The notes beneath the pieces were generated by a model. The model did no database searches. It saw only the letters and a list, made by a program, of their open reading frames with translations, and was not told the DNA's origin. From an uncultured Eubacterium sp. (GTDB taxonomy: Bacteria; Bacillota; Clostridia; Lachnospirales; Lachnospiraceae), in contig CAJFUA010000002.1 in NCBI GenBank assembly GCA_904420085.1, positions 1-64,000 on the forward strand: a DNA stretch of 64,000 bases, in the 5' to 3' direction. This document shows positions 46,795 to 60,447 of the stretch, one piece after another. Numbering within the stretch: position 1 is the stretch's first letter; each line of letters opens with the position of its first letter. The translations under genes and the position numbers were made by a program.

Positions 46795-47991
46795 CTATTT
46801 TCTTATTTTAACTCTTTTTACTTTCGACCAGGCTCCATAAACTTTCCGTTTACCTGAAAGTTTGTAAGCTCTGACTTTGATAGAATAAGTCTTCTTTTTT
46901 CTTAATTTCTTCAGAGTATAACTGGTTTTCGTCGTTCTTTTTTGCAGATAACCGCGGAATTTTCTGTTATCGCACCAACGAATCTGATAACCTTTTGCTC
47001 CTTTTACTTTTTTGAACTTTAAGCTGATTTTTCTTTTTTTAATATTTTTTGCTCTTGTAATTTTGACTCTTTGGGGTTTTGTTACTTTCTTTACAGCAGC
47101 GTTTGTCGTTGCCGGTTTTTGATCTGAAATCCCGGCATTTGTTGTAGGTGTGACAGTCGGATTTCCAGTATAATATCTTACATAATCTACTTCCATCACT
47201 GCACTCCAGGATGATGATATTGGTGGTGTTCCCCCTGCTAAGTTTCCACCACATGCAATATTAAACAAAAGAGAATAATCATCATTTAATACGGAACGCT
47301 TTCCTGCATTGGTTCCTGTTGCCAAATCCACTGTAGAGAACTTACATGCCAGTTTTCTGTCGATATAAAAGGCAATGGTTTCTCCATCTCTATAGCATCC
47401 GAAGGTATGCCACTGTGTCTTATCATACTGCTCTGTGTACCAGTACAGATATTTATCTGTTCCTGACCATGTCGGGTAATGAATGGTGCTCTGAAGTTTG
47501 TTGTTTGTATTAAACGCTTCCATAATATCAATCTCGCCGCAGGCAGGCCATGTCTGACCGTTCGTTCCCAACATCCAAAATGCCGGCCAAATCCCCTGAG
47601 ATGAAGGGATCTTAATTCTTGCTTCCACATATCCCAATCCGATATGCACTAATTCATCACTGGTAATTCTTGCTGATGTCCAAAAATAATCTTTTCCCAT
47701 ATATGTAGTCGGTTCGTATTTCGCCGTAATTTTCATTGTTCCATTGGATACAGAAACATTATCTTCCTTATAAATTTGTCTCTCATTATTTCCCCAACCG
47801 GGTATACCATAGAGAGAACCATTTCCAATCTGTGGCGTCCAATAGTTTCTGTTTAACTCGTTTCCATTAAATTCGTCTGCCCATTTTACATTCATATTGT
47901 TAACATTCATGGACTCAGGTACCGCATACACTGTCACCCCAAATGCAAAGGTTGCTATCATTGCTGCAACCATCAGTATTAATTTTTTCAT
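46795..47991 (-). CDS. Secreted GH16-family glycoside hydrolase (beta-glucanase/laminarinase-like) with basic C-terminal module
   Basis: Signal peptide; WADEFNGNELNRNYWTPQIGNG; catalytic CGEIDIMEAFNT; C-terminus GYQIRWCDNRKFRGYLQKRTTKTSYTLKKLRKKKTYSIKVRAYK. Confidence 0.92.
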   Translation of the reverse strand: MKKLILMVAAMIATFAFGVTVYAVPESMNVNNMNVKWADEFNGNELNRNYWTPQIGNGSLYGIPGWGNNERQIYKEDNVSVSNGTMKITAKYEPTTYMGKDYFWTSARITSDELVHIGLGYVEARIKIPSSQGIWPAFWMLGTNGQTWPACGEIDIMEAFNTNNKLQSTIHYPTWSGTDKYLYWYTEQYDKTQWHTFGCYRDGETIAFYIDRKLACKFSTVDLATGTNAGKRSVLNDDYSLLFNIACGGNLAGGTPPISSSWSAVMEVDYVRYYTGNPTVTPTTNAGISDQKPATTNAAVKKVTKPQRVKITRAKNIKKRKISLKFKKVKGAKGYQIRWCDNRKFRGYLQKRTTKTSYTLKKLRKKKTYSIKVRAYKLSGKRKVYGAWSKVKRVKIRK

Positions 47992-48065
47992 TCAGTCTCT
48001 CCTCCTATATATTTAAAATTATTAAAATTATATCATAGTATTGATTTTTATAACAATATCCACTA

Positions 48066-48106
48066 AAAAATGGCACCCCTGTCCAAAATATGAGTACCAT
48101 TTTTTT
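48066..48106 (-). terminator. Terminator after the 2-hydroxyacid dehydrogenase gene
   Basis: aaaaaatggca...taccattttttt hairpin. Confidence 0.6.
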
Positions 48107-48110
48107 ATTT

Positions 48111-49100
48111 CTATTTTACAATATTATTTTCGATAATCTTTCCATCTATAAAGGATTTGGCATTTTCCATGGTGGTGTAACTAATCGCTTCCAATGCCTC
48201 ATCCGTCAGAAATGCCTGATGGGATGTGACAATGACATTTGGAAAAGATAACAATCTGGAGGTAATCGACGTCTCTAGTATATCATCCTCTCTATTTTCG
48301 AAAACATTGTTTGTTTCTTCTTCATAAACATCCAGACCCACACTATGGAATTTATGTTCCCGAATTCCTTTAATCAGATCTTCCGTGTCAATTAAGGCTC
48401 CACGGGAAGTATTGACCAGCACCACATCATCTTTCATTTTCTTAATGCTTTTAGAGTTGATAATGTGATAGGTATCGTCCGTCAGAGGGCAATGGAGAGA
48501 AATCAAATCACTTTCCTTCAGTAGCTGATCCAGCTCCACATATTGCACAAAATCCAAATCCGGATTCTGATACATGTCATAGGCAAGGACTTTCATTCCA
48601 AATCCATGACAGAGCCGGCACATGGCCGCACCGATTTTTCCTGTTCCGATAATTCCTGCAGTCTTCTGATAAAAATTCAGTCCCGTCAGTCCTACTAGGC
48701 TGAAATTGTTTTCCCTGACTCTGATATAGGCTTTGTGGATTCGTCTGTTACATGCCAGCGCCAATGCCATGGCATGCTCTGCAACAGCTTCCGGTGAATA
48801 TCCGGGTACTCTTAAAATCGTAATTCCATGTTTTTCGCAGGCTTTTAAATCGATATTATTAAATCCTGCACATCTCATAAGAATCAGTTTAATTCCACTT
48901 TCGGCTAAAATTTCAATTACCTTTTTGCTCAAATCGGAACTGACAAAAGCACATATTGCGTCATATCCTTTTGCATACTTTGCTGTACCCTCGGACACGT
49001 CCGCCTGCACATATTCCACTTCAATACCTTTATATTTAGGAAGAATTTTATCAAAAGATTCTTTGTCATACTTTTTTGTATCAAAAAATAATATTTTCAT
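48111..49100 (-). CDS. D-isomer-specific 2-hydroxyacid dehydrogenase (D-lactate dehydrogenase-like)
   Basis: TAGIIGTGKIGAAMCRLCHGFGMKVLAYD, LVNTSRGALIDTEDL, VTSHQAFLT; start at MKILFFDTKKYD. Confidence 0.92.
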   Translation of the reverse strand: MKILFFDTKKYDKESFDKILPKYKGIEVEYVQADVSEGTAKYAKGYDAICAFVSSDLSKKVIEILAESGIKLILMRCAGFNNIDLKACEKHGITILRVPGYSPEAVAEHAMALALACNRRIHKAYIRVRENNFSLVGLTGLNFYQKTAGIIGTGKIGAAMCRLCHGFGMKVLAYDMYQNPDLDFVQYVELDQLLKESDLISLHCPLTDDTYHIINSKSIKKMKDDVVLVNTSRGALIDTEDLIKGIREHKFHSVGLDVYEEETNNVFENREDDILETSITSRLLSFPNVIVTSHQAFLTDEALEAISYTTMENAKSFIDGKIIENNIVK

Positions 49101-49137
49101 AATAACCTCCAACATTTCTTAACTATTATTCACCATG

Positions 49138-49782
49138 TTACGCTTTGATATTCTCTTCAATCATCATATCTTTGACCTTCATCAGACGAATCTGTGTGCT
49201 ACGCTCGTTTTCATCTAATTTCATGGTTATATACTTTATATTGTCCATTGCTGCCGGAATTATTACATGTTCCAGTGCATTTACTCTTCTTCTTGTCTTT
49301 TCTATCTCGGAAGCCATTAACTGGCAGGATTTTTCCACTTCCGCCAGTTTTAACATATCCTCGAAAACTTCGGAAAGTGAATGCACGGCGTCATCCAAAT
49401 CGCCTGCCGTGAAGGCAAATCCATAAGAATAAATGTCATTTCCCTGAATATCACTGTTGGTAGTAAACTGTGGGATATCCACGCTCATCACATTTTTGAT
49501 GCTCTGTTTGATTTCCAGTGTTTTACCTGCGGCCGTCAGTGCCGTATTTAATACCTCGTCACTCATTGCGGCTCTTGCCACTGCAAATTCCCTGTTGGCA
49601 GCTTTCAACCCCTTTTCAACCTTGATACGTAGTTCCATATTGACTTTAATTAAATCCATAAACTGACGGACCAGTTCATCCCGTTTATCTTTTAAAAGTT
49701 TATGTCCTCTTGTGGCTGATGTGAGTTTCTTTTTCTGTTTTGTAAGTTCCATTCTGGTTGGATTTACTCTTGTCCCTGCCAT
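49138..49782 (-). CDS. ntpD: V/A-type ATP synthase subunit D
   Basis: RVNPTRMELTKQKKKLTSATRGHKLLKDKRDELVRQF. Confidence 0.95.
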   Translation of the reverse strand: MAGTRVNPTRMELTKQKKKLTSATRGHKLLKDKRDELVRQFMDLIKVNMELRIKVEKGLKAANREFAVARAAMSDEVLNTALTAAGKTLEIKQSIKNVMSVDIPQFTTNSDIQGNDIYSYGFAFTAGDLDDAVHSLSEVFEDMLKLAEVEKSCQLMASEIEKTRRRVNALEHVIIPAAMDNIKYITMKLDENERSTQIRLMKVKDMMIEENIKA

Positions 49783-49815
49783 AAACTGTCCTTTCTTTGC
49801 CCTCCACGATGCCAT

Positions 49816-49905
49816 TATAAATAATTCATTTGAAACACTTTGTTTTTGAACTATGCTCGCGTAGTTTTCAAAAAACTTCGTATGGTTTCCAATGAATTAT
49901 TTATA
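49816..49905. repeat. Nested inverted repeat between ntpB and ntpD
   Basis: Outer arms ataaataattcatttgaaac / gtttccaatgaattatttat (one mismatch), inner TTTTTGAA-CTA..TAG-TTTTCAAAAA. Confidence 0.75.
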
Positions 49906-49980
49906 TATGTCATCTGTGAATTCAGGCAATACAACTGTTATTGCTAATTTATTTAATTCGATTTCTTTCTGCTATTTATA

Positions 49981-51351
49981 TTATTTTCCATAATATTTCT
50001 CTAAATATTTATCGTCTATACGTTTCAATTCTGACTTTGGCAGCATGGAAAGAAGTTTCCAGCCGATATCCATTGTCTCTATGATGGAACGGTTTGCATC
50101 ATATCCCTGAGAAACGTATTCCTTCTCAAACTCATCTGCAAACTTGGCATAAATCAGGTCAATATCTGATAATGCGGCCTCGCCTAAAATCGTCATCAAT
50201 TCCTTGGCGTCTTTTCCTCTGGCATAGGCAGAAAAGAGCTGATTCATCACGTTGCTGTGGTCTTCTCTGGTCTTTCCTTCGCCGATACCTTTATCTTTCA
50301 GACGAGACAAAGAAGGCAACACGTCAATCGGCGGCGTAACGCCCTTTCTGTATAATTCACGGCTGAGAATAATCTGTCCTTCCGTAATATAGCCTGTCAG
50401 GTCAGGAATCGGATGGGTTTTATCCTCTTCCGGCATAGTCAGAATCGGTATCATGGTGATACTTCCGTCTCTGCCACGCTGACGTCCTGCACGCTCATAC
50501 ATGGTGGCAAGGTCTGTGTACATGTAACCCGGATAACCACGCCTGCCCGGTACTTCCTTTCTGGCTGCTGATACCTCACGGAGGGCGTCTGCATAGTTGG
50601 TAATATCCGTGATAATAACCAATACATGCATTCCTTTTTCGAAGGCAAGATACTCTGCCGCCGTCAATGCCATTTTCGGTGTGGCAATACGTTCTACTGC
50701 CGGGTCATTGGCAAGGTTCATAAACATGACTGTTCTGTCAATGGCGCCTGTCTCTTTAAAGCTGTTGACAAAAAAGTTGGATTCCTCGAAGGTAATACCT
50801 ACTGCCGCAAATACTACCGCAAAGGGATCATCCGTTCCAATTACTTTTGCCTGTCTGGCAATCTGTGCCGCCAGATTGGCATGGGGCAGACCGGACGCCG
50901 AAAATATAGGCAGTTTCTGTCCTCTGACCAATGTATTTAATCCGTCTATGGCAGAAATTCCTGTCTGAATAAATTCGGACGGATAATTTCTTGCCGCTGG
51001 ATTCATGGCAATACCGTTAATGTCTTTTCTTTCATCAGGAAGAATTTCCGGTCCTTGATCAATGGGATTTCCCAAGCCGTCAAACACGCGTCCCAGCATG
51101 TCCATGGACACACCCAGTTCCATGCTCCGTCCCAGAAACCGCACTTTACTGTTGGAAAGATTGATGCCTGTAGACTCCTCAAACAACTGAACCAATGCAT
51201 TGCTTCCATCCACTTCCAATACTTTACAGCGGCGGGTTTCTCCATTGGCAAGTTCAATTTCGCCCAGTTCGTCATAAGTAATGCCTTCTACACCTCTTAC
51301 GAGCATTAGTGGTCCCGCTACTTCCTGTATGGTTCTATATTCTTTTGGCAT
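49981..51351 (-). CDS. ntpB: V/A-type ATP synthase subunit B
   Basis: [60 protein letters not shown]. Confidence 0.96.
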   Translation of the reverse strand: MPKEYRTIQEVAGPLMLVRGVEGITYDELGEIELANGETRRCKVLEVDGSNALVQLFEESTGINLSNSKVRFLGRSMELGVSMDMLGRVFDGLGNPIDQGPEILPDERKDINGIAMNPAARNYPSEFIQTGISAIDGLNTLVRGQKLPIFSASGLPHANLAAQIARQAKVIGTDDPFAVVFAAVGITFEESNFFVNSFKETGAIDRTVMFMNLANDPAVERIATPKMALTAAEYLAFEKGMHVLVIITDITNYADALREVSAARKEVPGRRGYPGYMYTDLATMYERAGRQRGRDGSITMIPILTMPEEDKTHPIPDLTGYITEGQIILSRELYRKGVTPPIDVLPSLSRLKDKGIGEGKTREDHSNVMNQLFSAYARGKDAKELMTILGEAALSDIDLIYAKFADEFEKEYVSQGYDANRSIIETMDIGWKLLSMLPKSELKRIDDKYLEKYYGK

Positions 51352-51352
51352 A

Positions 51353-53125
51353 CTAGTATTCCTCCTTACGCAACGTATTTCCAATCTCTACGGATAACTG
51401 CTGATTAATTCTTGTAAACTCTTTGTCCAGATTCTCTTCCGGCGTATACTTAAACCGTCCGATTGCCTCACGGACCGGCATCTGAATCAGCGCTTCCACA
51501 TCCGCGCCCTGACTTAATGCATCTGCACATTTTTCATAGAATCCGATGACCAGTTCCATCATCATTTCCTGCTTTTTCAGGGATGTATACGTATCTATCT
51601 CATGGAAGGAATTCTGATGCAGATAGTCCTCTCTGATGGAGCGCGCCGCTTCCATCTTTAATCTGTCCGGAGCCGACAAGGCATCCATACCTACCATTTT
51701 TACAATTTCTTCCAGCTCTGCTTCATCCTGGAGAATGCTCATCAATTTCTGACGAAGTTCCAGCCATTTCGGGTCCACATGTTCCGTAAACCACGAACCG
51801 ATACTATCCACATATAACGAATAACTGGTAAGCCAGTTAATTGCCGGAAAGTGTCTCTTGTATGCAAGCGCGGAATCCAGTCCCCAGAAAACTTTTACGA
51901 TACGGAGAGTCGCCTGTGAAACCGGCTCTGAAATATCACCACCCGGAGGAGATACGGCTCCGATAACGGACAAGGCTCCGTCTCTTCCTTCTTTTCCTAA
52001 TGTAACCACATCCCCGGCACGCTCATAAAACTGTGCCAGACGGCTTCCCAGATACGCCGGATATCCTTCTTCACCGGGCATTTCTTCCAGACGTCCTGAC
52101 ATTTCACGGAGCGCTTCTGCCCAACGGGAGGTGGAATCTGCCATCAGTGCCACGGAATATCCCATGTCCCTAAAATATTCTGCGATGGTAATACCGGTAT
52201 AAATCGACGCCTCTCTTGCCGCCACCGGCATATCGGATGTATTTGCTATCAGAACCGTCCGCTCCATCAGAGACTGTCCGGTCTTCGGGTCTTTCAACTC
52301 CGGAAATTCATTCAAAACATCCGTCATCTCATTTCCACGCTCACCACATCCGATGTAGACCACAATATCTGCTTCCGCCCATTTGGCTAACTGGTGCTGT
52401 ATGACCGTCTTTCCACTTCCAAACGGTCCCGGCACGGATGCCACACCGCCTCTGGCAATCGGAAATAATGTGTCGATAACTCGCTGTCCGGTAATTAACG
52501 GCTTGTTTGGATTTTTCTTTTCCTTATAAGGACGTCCCTTTCGAACCGGCCATTTCTGCATCAGTGTGATTTCTTTTTCTTCGTTCTCTGTCTTAATTTT
52601 AGCAACCACTTCTGTCACATCATATGTTCCTGCCTGAATGTGGGTCACCTGACCTGACACACCATAAGGCACCATGATTTTCTGGGTTACAACGGCAGTC
52701 TCTTTCACGGTTCCAAGAACATCTCCTGCCTCAACCATATCTCCCACCTTTACGGACGGTTGAAATTCCCATTTCAAATCTCTTTTCAGAGAAGGTACCG
52801 AAACTCCCCGCTCCAAAAGATTTCCGGAAATCTTCATAATATCATCTAACGGTCTCTGAATACCGTCATAAATACTGCCAATCAGTCCCGGTCCCAATTC
52901 CACGGACAACGGTGCGCCTGTAGATACTACCGGCTCTCCCGGTCCCAGTCCTGCTGTCTCCTCATATACCTGAATGGATGCCGCATCTCCATGCATCTCG
53001 ATGATTTCTCCAATCAACTCTTTATCGCTTACACGGACCACATCAAACATATTGGCATCACGCATTCCATCAGCAATAACCAATGGACCTGCCACTTTTC
53101 TAATTACACCTTTGCTAAATTCCAT
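51353..53125 (-). CDS. ntpA: V/A-type ATP synthase catalytic subunit A
   Basis: [46 protein letters not shown]. Confidence 0.97.
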   Translation of the reverse strand: MEFSKGVIRKVAGPLVIADGMRDANMFDVVRVSDKELIGEIIEMHGDAASIQVYEETAGLGPGEPVVSTGAPLSVELGPGLIGSIYDGIQRPLDDIMKISGNLLERGVSVPSLKRDLKWEFQPSVKVGDMVEAGDVLGTVKETAVVTQKIMVPYGVSGQVTHIQAGTYDVTEVVAKIKTENEEKEITLMQKWPVRKGRPYKEKKNPNKPLITGQRVIDTLFPIARGGVASVPGPFGSGKTVIQHQLAKWAEADIVVYIGCGERGNEMTDVLNEFPELKDPKTGQSLMERTVLIANTSDMPVAAREASIYTGITIAEYFRDMGYSVALMADSTSRWAEALREMSGRLEEMPGEEGYPAYLGSRLAQFYERAGDVVTLGKEGRDGALSVIGAVSPPGGDISEPVSQATLRIVKVFWGLDSALAYKRHFPAINWLTSYSLYVDSIGSWFTEHVDPKWLELRQKLMSILQDEAELEEIVKMVGMDALSAPDRLKMEAARSIREDYLHQNSFHEIDTYTSLKKQEMMMELVIGFYEKCADALSQGADVEALIQMPVREAIGRFKYTPEENLDKEFTRINQQLSVEIGNTLRKEEY

Positions 53126-53221
53126 GTCCTGCCTCCTGCTTATTTCTAAAAAAGTAAAACGTCAACAATTCCGTCATCAGTTCGAATCCACAGGTAACCC
53201 TGCTTGTGTATAACTGGACTG

Positions 53222-53536
53222 TTATCCAAAAACAATATCTGAACCAATTGCCTGTTCTACGGAATCTTTCACTCCCTGCACGCCTGCTCCTGTATTTCCC
53301 ATGACACCGGGAATCAGAATCACCGCCGGAGTTACCTTTTCTTTATATTTTTCTATTTCTTCTTTCATCTGTTCTGCCAGCGACTCTGTTATATATATAA
53401 TCGGATAATTTCCGTCTGCCAGTTTCCTAAACAGCGGTTCTGCCTCTGCTTTGTCTTCTGCCGGGTAAATATCAAGTCCCAACGCTCCAAAGCCATATAT
53501 ACTGTCATAATCGCCGATGACTGCCACTTTAAGCAT
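53222..53536 (-). CDS. ntpF: V/A-type ATP synthase subunit F
   Basis: MLKVAVIGDYDSIYGFGALGLDIYPAED...YPIIYITESLAEQM; gene order (F-subunit naming as in bacterial V-ATPases; called ntpG in E. hirae). Confidence 0.88.
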   Translation of the reverse strand: MLKVAVIGDYDSIYGFGALGLDIYPAEDKAEAEPLFRKLADGNYPIIYITESLAEQMKEEIEKYKEKVTPAVILIPGVMGNTGAGVQGVKDSVEQAIGSDIVFG

Positions 53537-54497
53537 ACATCACCCTTACCCTTTCTCTGATAAATTCATTATCAAATCCATTGAGTTTTCCTGACAAAAT
53601 AATTTTTACCGTTTTTATCTCATTTTCTCTGGCAATCACATACGCAACAATGGGACCGACAGAAAATGAATTATATTTTTCAGGTTTTATATCCTCTATG
53701 ATCCAGTTATCACACCAGCATTCAAAGACGGATTTTGATTTTTTTAAAGCTGCTACAGCATCCGCAAATCCTACACTTTCCAGATAACTGCATACACCCT
53801 CTATGCCACTATCCACTGCTGACGCCAGCTCTGCCACACTGATGCCATGACAGGAAACAAGACATTTTTCTGCAAACTGACTGTCCTTTCCTGTGGCGGC
53901 ACATCTGACAGCTATCTTGATATCCGCAATCATTACCTGTGAATCCGCATATTTTTTTATCAGACCATTTTCTGATTTTTCTCCTGCTTTTTTCATTGCC
54001 TGAAGGGTTGCTTTGTCAATAATCACATCACACAACTGACCACTGCCTGTTTTTAACAAAGTCTCCGTAGCTTCTTTAGCTGCTTCCTGCATATCATCCG
54101 GCAAAAGATTGTACTCTCCCTGTCTGATACAATTTTTTAAATACTCCGGCTCCAGCCTGCAATGGGTATAGAAAAGGTCTTTTGTCTCATCTGCAGTACA
54201 CACCTGTTTGATGGCTGCTTTCAGATTATGAAACTCATCTTTCATGCTTAAAATCTCTATTGCATCATGATCTTCTACCAGTTCTTTCAAAATCTGCCAT
54301 GTTTTTTCTTTTTCTTCCCTTAGCATTTCATCAGGAGACTGTTCCATACTTCCGTCTCCCCAGCCTTTATCCCGCAGAAAATTCATGCACTCATCATAAT
54401 TCTGACACTGCAATAAAGCCGTTATTGTATCGTCATCAAACAGACTGCTCTCCAAAGCTCTGATTCTGGCAACACCATACGTATAATCCAATTCCAT
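53529..54497 (-). CDS. ntpC: V/A-type ATP synthase subunit C
   Basis: YTYGVARIRALESSLFDDDTITALLQCQNYDECMNFLRDKGW; operon position. Confidence 0.88.
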   Translation of the reverse strand: MELDYTYGVARIRALESSLFDDDTITALLQCQNYDECMNFLRDKGWGDGSMEQSPDEMLREEKEKTWQILKELVEDHDAIEILSMKDEFHNLKAAIKQVCTADETKDLFYTHCRLEPEYLKNCIRQGEYNLLPDDMQEAAKEATETLLKTGSGQLCDVIIDKATLQAMKKAGEKSENGLIKKYADSQVMIADIKIAVRCAATGKDSQFAEKCLVSCHGISVAELASAVDSGIEGVCSYLESVGFADAVAALKKSKSVFECWCDNWIIEDIKPEKYNSFSVGPIVAYVIARENEIKTVKIILSGKLNGFDNEFIRERVRVMYA

Positions 54498-54508
54498 GGC
54501 ACGACCTC

Positions 54509-55102
54509 CTATCCGAACAACTTTCTGTTGGCAATATCTTTCAGCCTGCCCATGTCTGCTTCAAACAGCGCTTTGATCCGGCAGTTTTCCTCAATCTCAC
54601 CATAAACGAGAACAAATCCGTTCTCCACATCTGCCCTGTCTGATGAAAACTCTATCTGACCGCCTTTTTCCTTTGCCACATTTTCTATCCGGGCTTTAAA
54701 ATTTTCCGGCATTCTCTTCATGTCTTTTTCGCTGAAAAATATAATGCCATTCTGTGGCTGTACATTTTTTTCAAGAAGCCGGGTGAGAAAATCAAAATAT
54801 TCATTCTCCGGAAGATTTTCCAGTTTCTCTCCGGCTCTTTTCAAAACTTCCTGCACACTTTGCTGTTTTGCTTTTAATATCGCATTTCTCTCTCGGAATC
54901 CGGCGCCGGATTTTGTCTTTTCCCTGTAAAGATTTCTCTGAGCTTCTGCATTTTTTTCAAAGTGTTCCACTTCCTGCTGAACCTCTTTTTTTACATTTGC
55001 CATATATTCTTCACAGTACTGATCCGCTTTCTGTAAAATAATATCTGCCTCTGCTTTTGCACTGGCTCCAATTTCTTCAATAATCTTATCTAATCCACTC
55101 AT
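54509..55102 (-). CDS. ntpE: V/A-type ATP synthase subunit E
   Basis: MSGLDKIIEEIGASAKAEADIILQKADQYCEEYMANVKKEV; operon position. Confidence 0.88.
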   Translation of the reverse strand: MSGLDKIIEEIGASAKAEADIILQKADQYCEEYMANVKKEVQQEVEHFEKNAEAQRNLYREKTKSGAGFRERNAILKAKQQSVQEVLKRAGEKLENLPENEYFDFLTRLLEKNVQPQNGIIFFSEKDMKRMPENFKARIENVAKEKGGQIEFSSDRADVENGFVLVYGEIEENCRIKALFEADMGRLKDIANRKLFG

Positions 55103-55161
55103 ACACTTATTCCTTCACCGCTGCGGTTACCCGCTTTTTATTGTATTGTTGCAAATGTGCT

Positions 55162-57665
<2,504 letters not shown>

Positions 57666-57673
57666 AAGACCTC

Positions 57674-57982
57674 CTATATCAAAGCGTCTATTACTGCTTC
57701 CACTGCTGCTTCCATCTTTTCTTCGGATGACGCTTTTAGTTCTGCAACTTTTTCATTCATCTGTTTTTCCATTTCCAAATCATACTTTTTGCATTCTTCT
57801 ACAACTTCACTCATCGCCTTATCTGCACGGGTCTGTGCCGCCTGAATCTGCTCTGCCCTGTAATCTGCTTCCTTCTTTTTGATTCCGGCTTTTTCTCCCG
57901 CAGCGTTTTCCTTTGCCGTAGCTATCTGCTTTTCTGCTTCCATCTCTGCGATACGAACGGCGTCCACTGTTTCTTTAATCAA
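57674..57982 (-). CDS. V/A-type ATP synthase peripheral-stalk subunit (G/H)
   Basis: Coiled-coil 102 aa at operon start. Confidence 0.75.
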   Translation of the reverse strand: MIKETVDAVRIAEMEAEKQIATAKENAAGEKAGIKKKEADYRAEQIQAAQTRADKAMSEVVEECKKYDLEMEKQMNEKVAELKASSEEKMEAAVEAVIDALI

Positions 57983-58316
57983 ATTGATACCATCCTTTCT
58001 GAATGTTCTATAGATTATTTACCATAATCACATAATATTCGTTTTTATTCAAACTGCATTTTATAACCTGTGTAATATTTTTCTACATTTTTACATTTTT
58101 GTAAATATTTCTTCTACTATACCACATTTTCCCTCTTTTATGTGAAGGAATTAAAATCGTATTATTACATTCTATTATTTTTTCTCACAAAGTCAATAAT
58201 ATTCCTTTGCAAAACACTTTTCTATATAATAAAAATTTTCAAAATTTTCATACAAGTTTACATAGGTTCATTTTTCGTTTGCTGAAAAGTATATGCAAAA
58301 AAGACCAGTATCCCTA

Positions 58317-59444
58317 CTAGTCTTCTTCATGAATATCTATAACGACATACTCTGACTTGCAGCCGGTTTTAAACTTGAAAGCCCAGTCAGAGATGCCGGA
58401 AGTGACAATAAAGTTTGTCCTGTCTCTCTTTTCATATCCGTAGGATTTGGCATTTTCTCCGGTCCATTCTCCCACATCGTTAATCGGAATAAACTGTCCA
58501 CCATGAGTATGACCGGACAGCACCATGTCTACCTGTGCCTTCTCCTCTCCATCATAATCATAAGGCTGATGATCCATGACAATGGAAAACTTAGATGCGT
58601 CCAAATCTTTGACCAGAGACTCCATATCTGCTCTCTGACTGCCCTGTTGTTCTTCCGAGCGGTCTTTTCTTCCAATAATATAAAATCTGCTATCAATCAA
58701 AACATTTTCATCCTGTAACACAGTGACATGATTTTTCTCCAGTTCTGCAATCAATTCTTCACTGTCATAGCCACGGCGGGAGGCTTCATAATATCCTTTA
58801 TCATGATTTCCAAAAGCATAGTAAGCCCCATACTTTGTTTTTAACTGTCCCATGGCTTTGCAGGACTTTATCATATCATCTCTTTGCGTATCATCATCTA
58901 CAAAATCTCCTGCAATCAGAACCACGTCCGGGTTTTCAGCATTCATTCTGTCAATGTACTGCTCCCAGTCGTCACCGTCAAAGGTGGTTCCCACATGAGA
59001 ATCGGAAAATAAAACAAGCCGCACCTTTCCTATATCTTTATCTGTGGCAATCTGATATTCCGTCCGCCACACGTTATTTGCAAGATACCAGCCGATACAT
59101 AAATAAATCGCGGTAAATATCATCGCCAGAACACCGGCATAACTTTTTGGAAACTCTTTTTTTGTTATCCTTCGAAAAATATATGCCCCAAAATCGCAAA
59201 GAAGCCAGAACACCACCAGATGCAGTAACACAATTACGGCGTTCATAAAATTCATGGTTATCCAAAACACCGCAATCAGAAGTGCCACCAAAGCCAAACT
59301 GACAGTTCTTTCCAGCCACTTTTTTCCTTTTGCAAATCGTTTTACAACTTGAAACTTTCTAAATCTATTGGACAGATATATAATAGCGGCTGCAAAAACT
59401 ATCAACAATGCAGCCATGATAAAAATCCATAATATCACTGACAA
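58317..59444 (-). CDS. Membrane-anchored metallophosphoesterase (YaeI-like)
   Basis: TM segments then LVLFSDSHVGTTFDGDDWEQYI, LIAGDFVDD, YYAFGNHDKG, VLSGHTHGGQFIP. Confidence 0.93.
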   Translation of the reverse strand: MSVILWIFIMAALLIVFAAAIIYLSNRFRKFQVVKRFAKGKKWLERTVSLALVALLIAVFWITMNFMNAVIVLLHLVVFWLLCDFGAYIFRRITKKEFPKSYAGVLAMIFTAIYLCIGWYLANNVWRTEYQIATDKDIGKVRLVLFSDSHVGTTFDGDDWEQYIDRMNAENPDVVLIAGDFVDDDTQRDDMIKSCKAMGQLKTKYGAYYAFGNHDKGYYEASRRGYDSEELIAELEKNHVTVLQDENVLIDSRFYIIGRKDRSEEQQGSQRADMESLVKDLDASKFSIVMDHQPYDYDGEEKAQVDMVLSGHTHGGQFIPINDVGEWTGENAKSYGYEKRDRTNFIVTSGISDWAFKFKTGCKSEYVVIDIHEED

Positions 59445-59453
59445 TACTCCTGA

Positions 59454-60299
59454 CTATTTCACTTCAAAAGCTATAATCAGTCCTTTTTCTTCCGCATAAT
59501 AACTGCATAATCCTCCGGTCAGCATAACTTCTATTTCTGCTTCCGGGTACTTTGCTTTTATCATTTCCGAAACATATTTTACTCTTTCTTCATTAAAGCA
59601 GTGGCTGATAATAACTTTTCCCCCATTATAGCCGCTGGAAAACATATCTTCAACCGTCTTTTTATAAATCATGTCTTTTCCGCGCAATTTCCTCAACAGC
59701 TCAATCGTTCCTTCACTGCTTGCCTGACCTAAGATTTTGATACCTAAAATCCCCGCCAGTTTTCCGGCAAGAGCGCTGACCCTGCCGTTTTTAATCAGAT
59801 TATCCATCGATTCAAGAATGAAATATGTTTTTACTGTCTCACAGTATTTTGTAATATGGTCTACGATTTCCTGAAAATTCATTCCCTTACCGATATATTC
59901 CTGCAGTTTTCTTACGATAATGGTCGTTCCTGCACCTGCTGACTTTGAATCAATCACATGAATTTTTTTATTAGGGTCTTCCTCCAACGCCATATCCCTT
60001 CCTATCATAGCGCTGTTATATGTTCCTGATAACTGACTGGTAATGGTTACCGCAAAAATTTCGTCTGCGTTTTTGTATGCATTGTACCATTCTTCCGGGC
60101 TTGGTGCCGAGCTGCCGGTTGCTTCTGAACAGGCGCTCATCTCCTTCATAAATGCGGCAATGTCCAAATCGAAATCATCAATATATTCTTTTTCTCCCAC
60201 TCTCAGCCGCAAAGGCACCCTTGCCATAAATGTATCGTTTTGAAAATTATTATCAATATACAAATCACAACTGGAATCTACGATAATTGCGTATTTCAT
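59454..60299 (-). CDS. DegV-family fatty-acid-binding protein
   Basis: AIIVDSSCDLYID, ATGSSAPSPEEWYNAY, VTITSQLSGTYNSAMIG, SMDNLIKNGRVSALAGKLAGILGIKI. Confidence 0.93.
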   Translation of the reverse strand: MKYAIIVDSSCDLYIDNNFQNDTFMARVPLRLRVGEKEYIDDFDLDIAAFMKEMSACSEATGSSAPSPEEWYNAYKNADEIFAVTITSQLSGTYNSAMIGRDMALEEDPNKKIHVIDSKSAGAGTTIIVRKLQEYIGKGMNFQEIVDHITKYCETVKTYFILESMDNLIKNGRVSALAGKLAGILGIKILGQASSEGTIELLRKLRGKDMIYKKTVEDMFSSGYNGGKVIISHCFNEERVKYVSEMIKAKYPEAEIEVMLTGGLCSYYAEEKGLIIAFEVK

Positions 60300-60447
60300 G
60301 CTACCTCCTCACAAACCTCCGACAATATCATTATACCCGCTTCTGTTTCTCTTTTTTCCTGTTTATATGTAGTTTTTATTACTACATACTATTGTATCAC
60401 TTACTTTATTATGCTACAATTTACAGAAACAGCACATATGTAAACTT

